Positions 61,424-64,000 of a stretch of DNA of 64,000 bases are shown here, piece after piece. The stretch is from assembly GCA_947487835.1 (NCBI GenBank), contig CANKXX010000001.1, positions 1 to 64,000 on the forward strand. Reading direction: 5' to 3'. The notes under the pieces were generated by a model that was not told the origin of the DNA, made no database searches, and saw only the letters and a list, made by a program, of their open reading frames with translations. A program made the position numbers and the translations under genes. Positions within the stretch are counted from its first letter, which is position 1, and the number at the start of each line of letters is the position of its first letter. Origin of the DNA: an uncultured Microbacteriaceae bacterium (GTDB lineage: Bacteria; Actinomycetota; Actinomycetes; Actinomycetales; Microbacteriaceae).

Positions 61424-63505
61424 TCAGACGTCGATGCGGTCGCGCGACAACCCGGACGAGCCCTGCACGATGAAGTCCTTCCGCGGCGCGACGTCATTGC
61501 CCATCAGCAGCTCGAACACGGACTCCGCCGCGGAGGCGTCCGCCACATTGACGCGACGCAGCGTGCGATGGGCGCGGTCCATGGTCGTGCTCGCCAGCTG
61601 ATCCGCATCCATCTCGCCGAGGCCCTTGTACCGCTGGATCGGGTCCTGGTAGCGGCGGTTGCTCCGCTTCAGGCTCGCCAGCAGCGTGTTCAGCTCGTTC
61701 TCCGAGTAGGTGTACACCGTCTCGTTCGGACGCGAACCGGGGTTGATGATCACGACGCGGTGCAGCGGCGGAACGGCGGCGAACACCCGGCCGTCCTCGA
61801 TCATCGGGCGCATGTAGCGGAAGAACAGCGTGAGCAGCAGCGTGCGGATGTGAGCGCCGTCGACGTCGGCGTCGCTCATCAGGATGACCTTGCCGTAGCG
61901 GGCGGACGACAGGTCGAACGTGCGACCGGAACCGGCGCCGATGACCTGGATGATGGACGCGCACTCGGCGTTGGAGAGCATGTCCGAAATGGACGCCTTC
62001 TGCACGTTGAGGATCTTGCCGCGGAGCGGCAGCAGCGCCTGGTACTCGCTGTCCCGGGCGAGCTTCGCGGTGCCGAGCGCGGAGTCGCCCTCGACGAGGA
62101 AGAGCTCGCTCATGGCGACGTCGCTCGAGCGGCAGTCGACCAGCTTCGCTGGCAGGGTCGAGTTCTCGAGCGCGTTCTTACGGCGCTGGGTCTCCTTGTG
62201 GGTGCGCGCGGAGATGCGCGACTTCATCTCGGCGACGATCTTGTCGAGCACGACGGCGGTCTGCGCCTTGTCCTCGCGCCGCGTCGAGGCGAAGCGCTCG
62301 GCCATCCGGTCGGCGACGACCTTCGACACGATGGCGCGCACGGCGGGGGTGCCGAGGATCTCCTTCGTCTGGCCCTCGAACTGCGGCTCCGGCAGGCGCA
62401 CCGTGAGCACGGCGGTGAGGCCGGCCAGCATGTCGTCCTTCTCGAGCTTGTCGTTGCCCGCCTTGAGGCGCCTGGCGTTCAGCTCGACCTGCTGGCGGAG
62501 GAACTTGAGCAGCCCGGCCTCGAAGCCGGCCTGATGCGTGCCGCCCTTGGGCGTCGCGATGATGTTCACGAAGCTCTTGAACGTCGTCTCGTACCCGGTG
62601 CCCCAGCGCAGCGCGATGTGGACCTCGCACTCGCGCGACACCTCGGTCGGCACCATGGCGCCGCCCGGGGACAGCACGGGTACGGTCTCGGTGAACGTGC
62701 CGCTGCCCTGCAGACGCCAGGTGTCGGTGAGCGGCGCGTCGGTGGACAGGTGCTCGACGAACTCCGCGATGCCGCCGTCGAACTGGAACGAGTCGCCCTT
62801 CGGCTCCTCGCCCCGCTCGTCCTGGATGTCGATCCGCAGGCCGGGGATGAGGAACGCGGTCTGCCGCGCACGGTCGAACAGGTCCTCGGTGCGGAACTCC
62901 GCGCCCTTGGTGAAGATCTGGCGGTCGGCCCAGTAGCGCACGCGGGTGCCGGTCACGCCCTTGGCGACCTTGCCCACGACCCGCAGCTCGCTGCCCGAGA
63001 CGAACGGCGTGAACGGTGCGTCGGGGGTCGGCTCGCCCTCGTCGGCGAAGATGCCGGGCTCGCCGCGGTGGAACGACATCGCCCAGGTCTTGCCGCCGCG
63101 GTCGACCTCGACGTCGAGCCGCTCGGACAGGGCGTTCACGACGCTCGCGCCGACGCCGTGCAGTCCGCCCGATGCCGCGTAGGAGCCGTTGCCGAACTTG
63201 CCGCCCGCATGCAGTTTCGTGAAGACGACCTCGACGCCGCTGAGGCCGGTCTTCGGCTCGATGTCCACGGGGATGCCGCGGGCGCGGTCGCGCACCGCGA
63301 CGCTGCCGTCGGCGTGCAGGCGCACGGAGATCTCACTGCCGTGACCGCCCAGCGCCTCGTCCACCGAGTTGTCGATGATCTCCCAGAGGCAGTGCATGAG
63401 GCCGCGGGAGTCGGTGGAGCCGATGTACATGCCTGGCCGCTTGCGGACGGCTTCCAGCCCCTCGAGCACCGAGAGGTGTCTGGCCGAATAGTCCGAAACC
63501 GCCAC
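61424..63505 (-). CDS. parE: DNA topoisomerase IV subunit B (ParE/GyrB2)
   Basis: A 693-residue type IIA topoisomerase ATPase subunit. The GHKL ATPase has EIIDNSVDEAL and GGLHGVGASVVNALS. The transducer domain follows. The TOPRIM part contains LVEGDSALGTAK and MSDADVDGAHIRTLLLT, with the metal-binding Glu and Asp residues. QRYKGLGEMD is near the end. The pair of this protein, ParC/GyrA2, is not in the window. It separates or relaxes DNA using ATP. The gene starts at ATG with AAGGAG upstream and diverges from the 63716 gene. Confidence 0.92.
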   Translation of the reverse strand: MAVSDYSARHLSVLEGLEAVRKRPGMYIGSTDSRGLMHCLWEIIDNSVDEALGGHGSEISVRLHADGSVAVRDRARGIPVDIEPKTGLSGVEVVFTKLHAGGKFGNGSYAASGGLHGVGASVVNALSERLDVEVDRGGKTWAMSFHRGEPGIFADEGEPTPDAPFTPFVSGSELRVVGKVAKGVTGTRVRYWADRQIFTKGAEFRTEDLFDRARQTAFLIPGLRIDIQDERGEEPKGDSFQFDGGIAEFVEHLSTDAPLTDTWRLQGSGTFTETVPVLSPGGAMVPTEVSRECEVHIALRWGTGYETTFKSFVNIIATPKGGTHQAGFEAGLLKFLRQQVELNARRLKAGNDKLEKDDMLAGLTAVLTVRLPEPQFEGQTKEILGTPAVRAIVSKVVADRMAERFASTRREDKAQTAVVLDKIVAEMKSRISARTHKETQRRKNALENSTLPAKLVDCRSSDVAMSELFLVEGDSALGTAKLARDSEYQALLPLRGKILNVQKASISDMLSNAECASIIQVIGAGSGRTFDLSSARYGKVILMSDADVDGAHIRTLLLTLFFRYMRPMIEDGRVFAAVPPLHRVVIINPGSRPNETVYTYSENELNTLLASLKRSNRRYQDPIQRYKGLGEMDADQLASTTMDRAHRTLRRVNVADASAAESVFELLMGNDVAPRKDFIVQGSSGLSRDRIDV

Positions 63506-63715
63506 GAACGCTCCTTACTTTGCGGGACCCACGCCCCACCGGCGGAAGCCCCGCACAAGCGTAAGCCGCGCCACCGACCCCCGCGGTCAGCAACGCCCTG
63601 CGTCGGCGCTGCTCTACGCGCAAAGCGAAATGCCAGGCAATACCCGTCCACCTGCCGTGCAAGCATGCTTTGATGGAGCGAGTTCAGATAGAACGCATAC
63701 CGAGGGGAGCATCAC

Positions 63716-63955
63716 ATGTCACCGATCGCTACCGAGAACAGTGCCGTGGATGAGCTCGATCCTCACAACCACCAGCTCACCGCGGCCGACCGCTGCGACA
63801 GCTGCGGGGCCCAGGCTTATGTCCGCGTCGTCGTGAACAACAGCGAACTGCTCTTCTGCGCCCACCACGGCAAGAAGTACCAGGAGAAGCTCTCGACCAT
63901 CGCGACCAGCTGGCACGACGAGTCGAGCCGCCTGTTCGACGAGCAGCGCGCCTAG
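63716..63955 (+). CDS. Small zinc-ribbon-like protein (DUF7455-like)
   Basis: A 79-residue protein. ADRCDSCGAQAYVRV supplies Cys-x2-Cys and ELLFCAHHGKKYQEKL supplies Cys-x-His-His, a likely zinc site. Small proteins of this form are found beside topoisomerase IV B genes in Actinobacteria; the function is unknown. GAGGGGAG precedes the ATG. An upstream in-frame stretch was excluded because it runs into the shared parE promoter region. Confidence 0.75.
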   Translation: MSPIATENSAVDELDPHNHQLTAADRCDSCGAQAYVRVVVNNSELLFCAHHGKKYQEKLSTIATSWHDESSRLFDEQRA

Positions 63956-64000
63956 CAGCAGCTCAGCGAAGAACCGAGATCAGGGCGTGACCGCAGAGGT

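Overview
The window is about 70% GC, with genes packed on both strands and frequent ATGA or GTGA overlaps. Several gene sets are typical of Actinobacteria: rbpA, pafBC next to tatAC and a HelY-type helicase, and a DUF222/HNH endonuclease family. With the intergenic repeats around CTTCGACAAGCTCAGGGACC, this suggests a free-living member of the Micrococcales, most likely Microbacteriaceae. The family assignment is an inference. Several starts lie 6-7 bases after a TANNNT-like box, which suggests leaderless mRNAs.

Layout. (1) 1-803: the 3' end of a DUF222/HNH endonuclease gene, then an array of several repeat types. (2) 816-16534: core functions. A PAC2 protein, a HAD phosphatase, TrmI, an FKBP lipoprotein, PafB-PafC, a small membrane protein, TatA, TatC, HelY and Lnt are followed by rbpA, a glycerophosphodiesterase, a stomatin/NfeD pair, an SDR protein and a Nudix hydrolase. 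In mycobacteria the Pup-proteasome genes lie between trmI and pafB. Here only the FKBP gene is there. (3) 16614-32374: a polyamine uptake and catabolism island with two FAD-dependent amine oxidases, a class III aminotransferase, an Lrp regulator, an agmatine deiminase, an amidase, an amidohydrolase, a Pot-type ABC transporter and an aldehyde dehydrogenase. (4) 32399-37199: a PHP phosphatase, a UvrA-like double ABC ATPase, and a minus-strand operon of two Gdx-type SMR exporters and a reductase-like gene. A sequence matching the guanidine-III riboswitch precedes that operon. (5) 37363-39606: a full-length copy of the HNH gene between the same kinds of repeats as at the window start. (6) 39635-44563: assorted regulators and enzymes (TspO-like, MarR, Lrp, DUF2000, secreted beta-helix, P-loop kinase, RibD-like). 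(7) 44651-51742: a sugar system with GntR and LacI regulators diverging from an ABC transporter (no ATPase gene), a Gfo/Idh dehydrogenase and ThuA, with palindromic operator candidates. (8) 52032-54221: small, largely unrecognised genes. (9) 54329-63955: two VOC proteins, DeoR/MFS, GrpB-like, SRPBCC, an esterase, a HhH-PHP protein, the topoisomerase subunit ParE and a small zinc-ribbon-like protein.

Working together, region 3 would import polyamines, convert agmatine toward putrescine, remove amino groups by transamination or oxidation and oxidise the aldehydes to amino acids. Region 4 would export guanidinium when it accumulates. Region 7 would import an oligosaccharide, probably trehalose or a similar disaccharide, and process it through keto-sugar chemistry. 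No rRNA, tRNA, CRISPR array or insertion sequence was seen.
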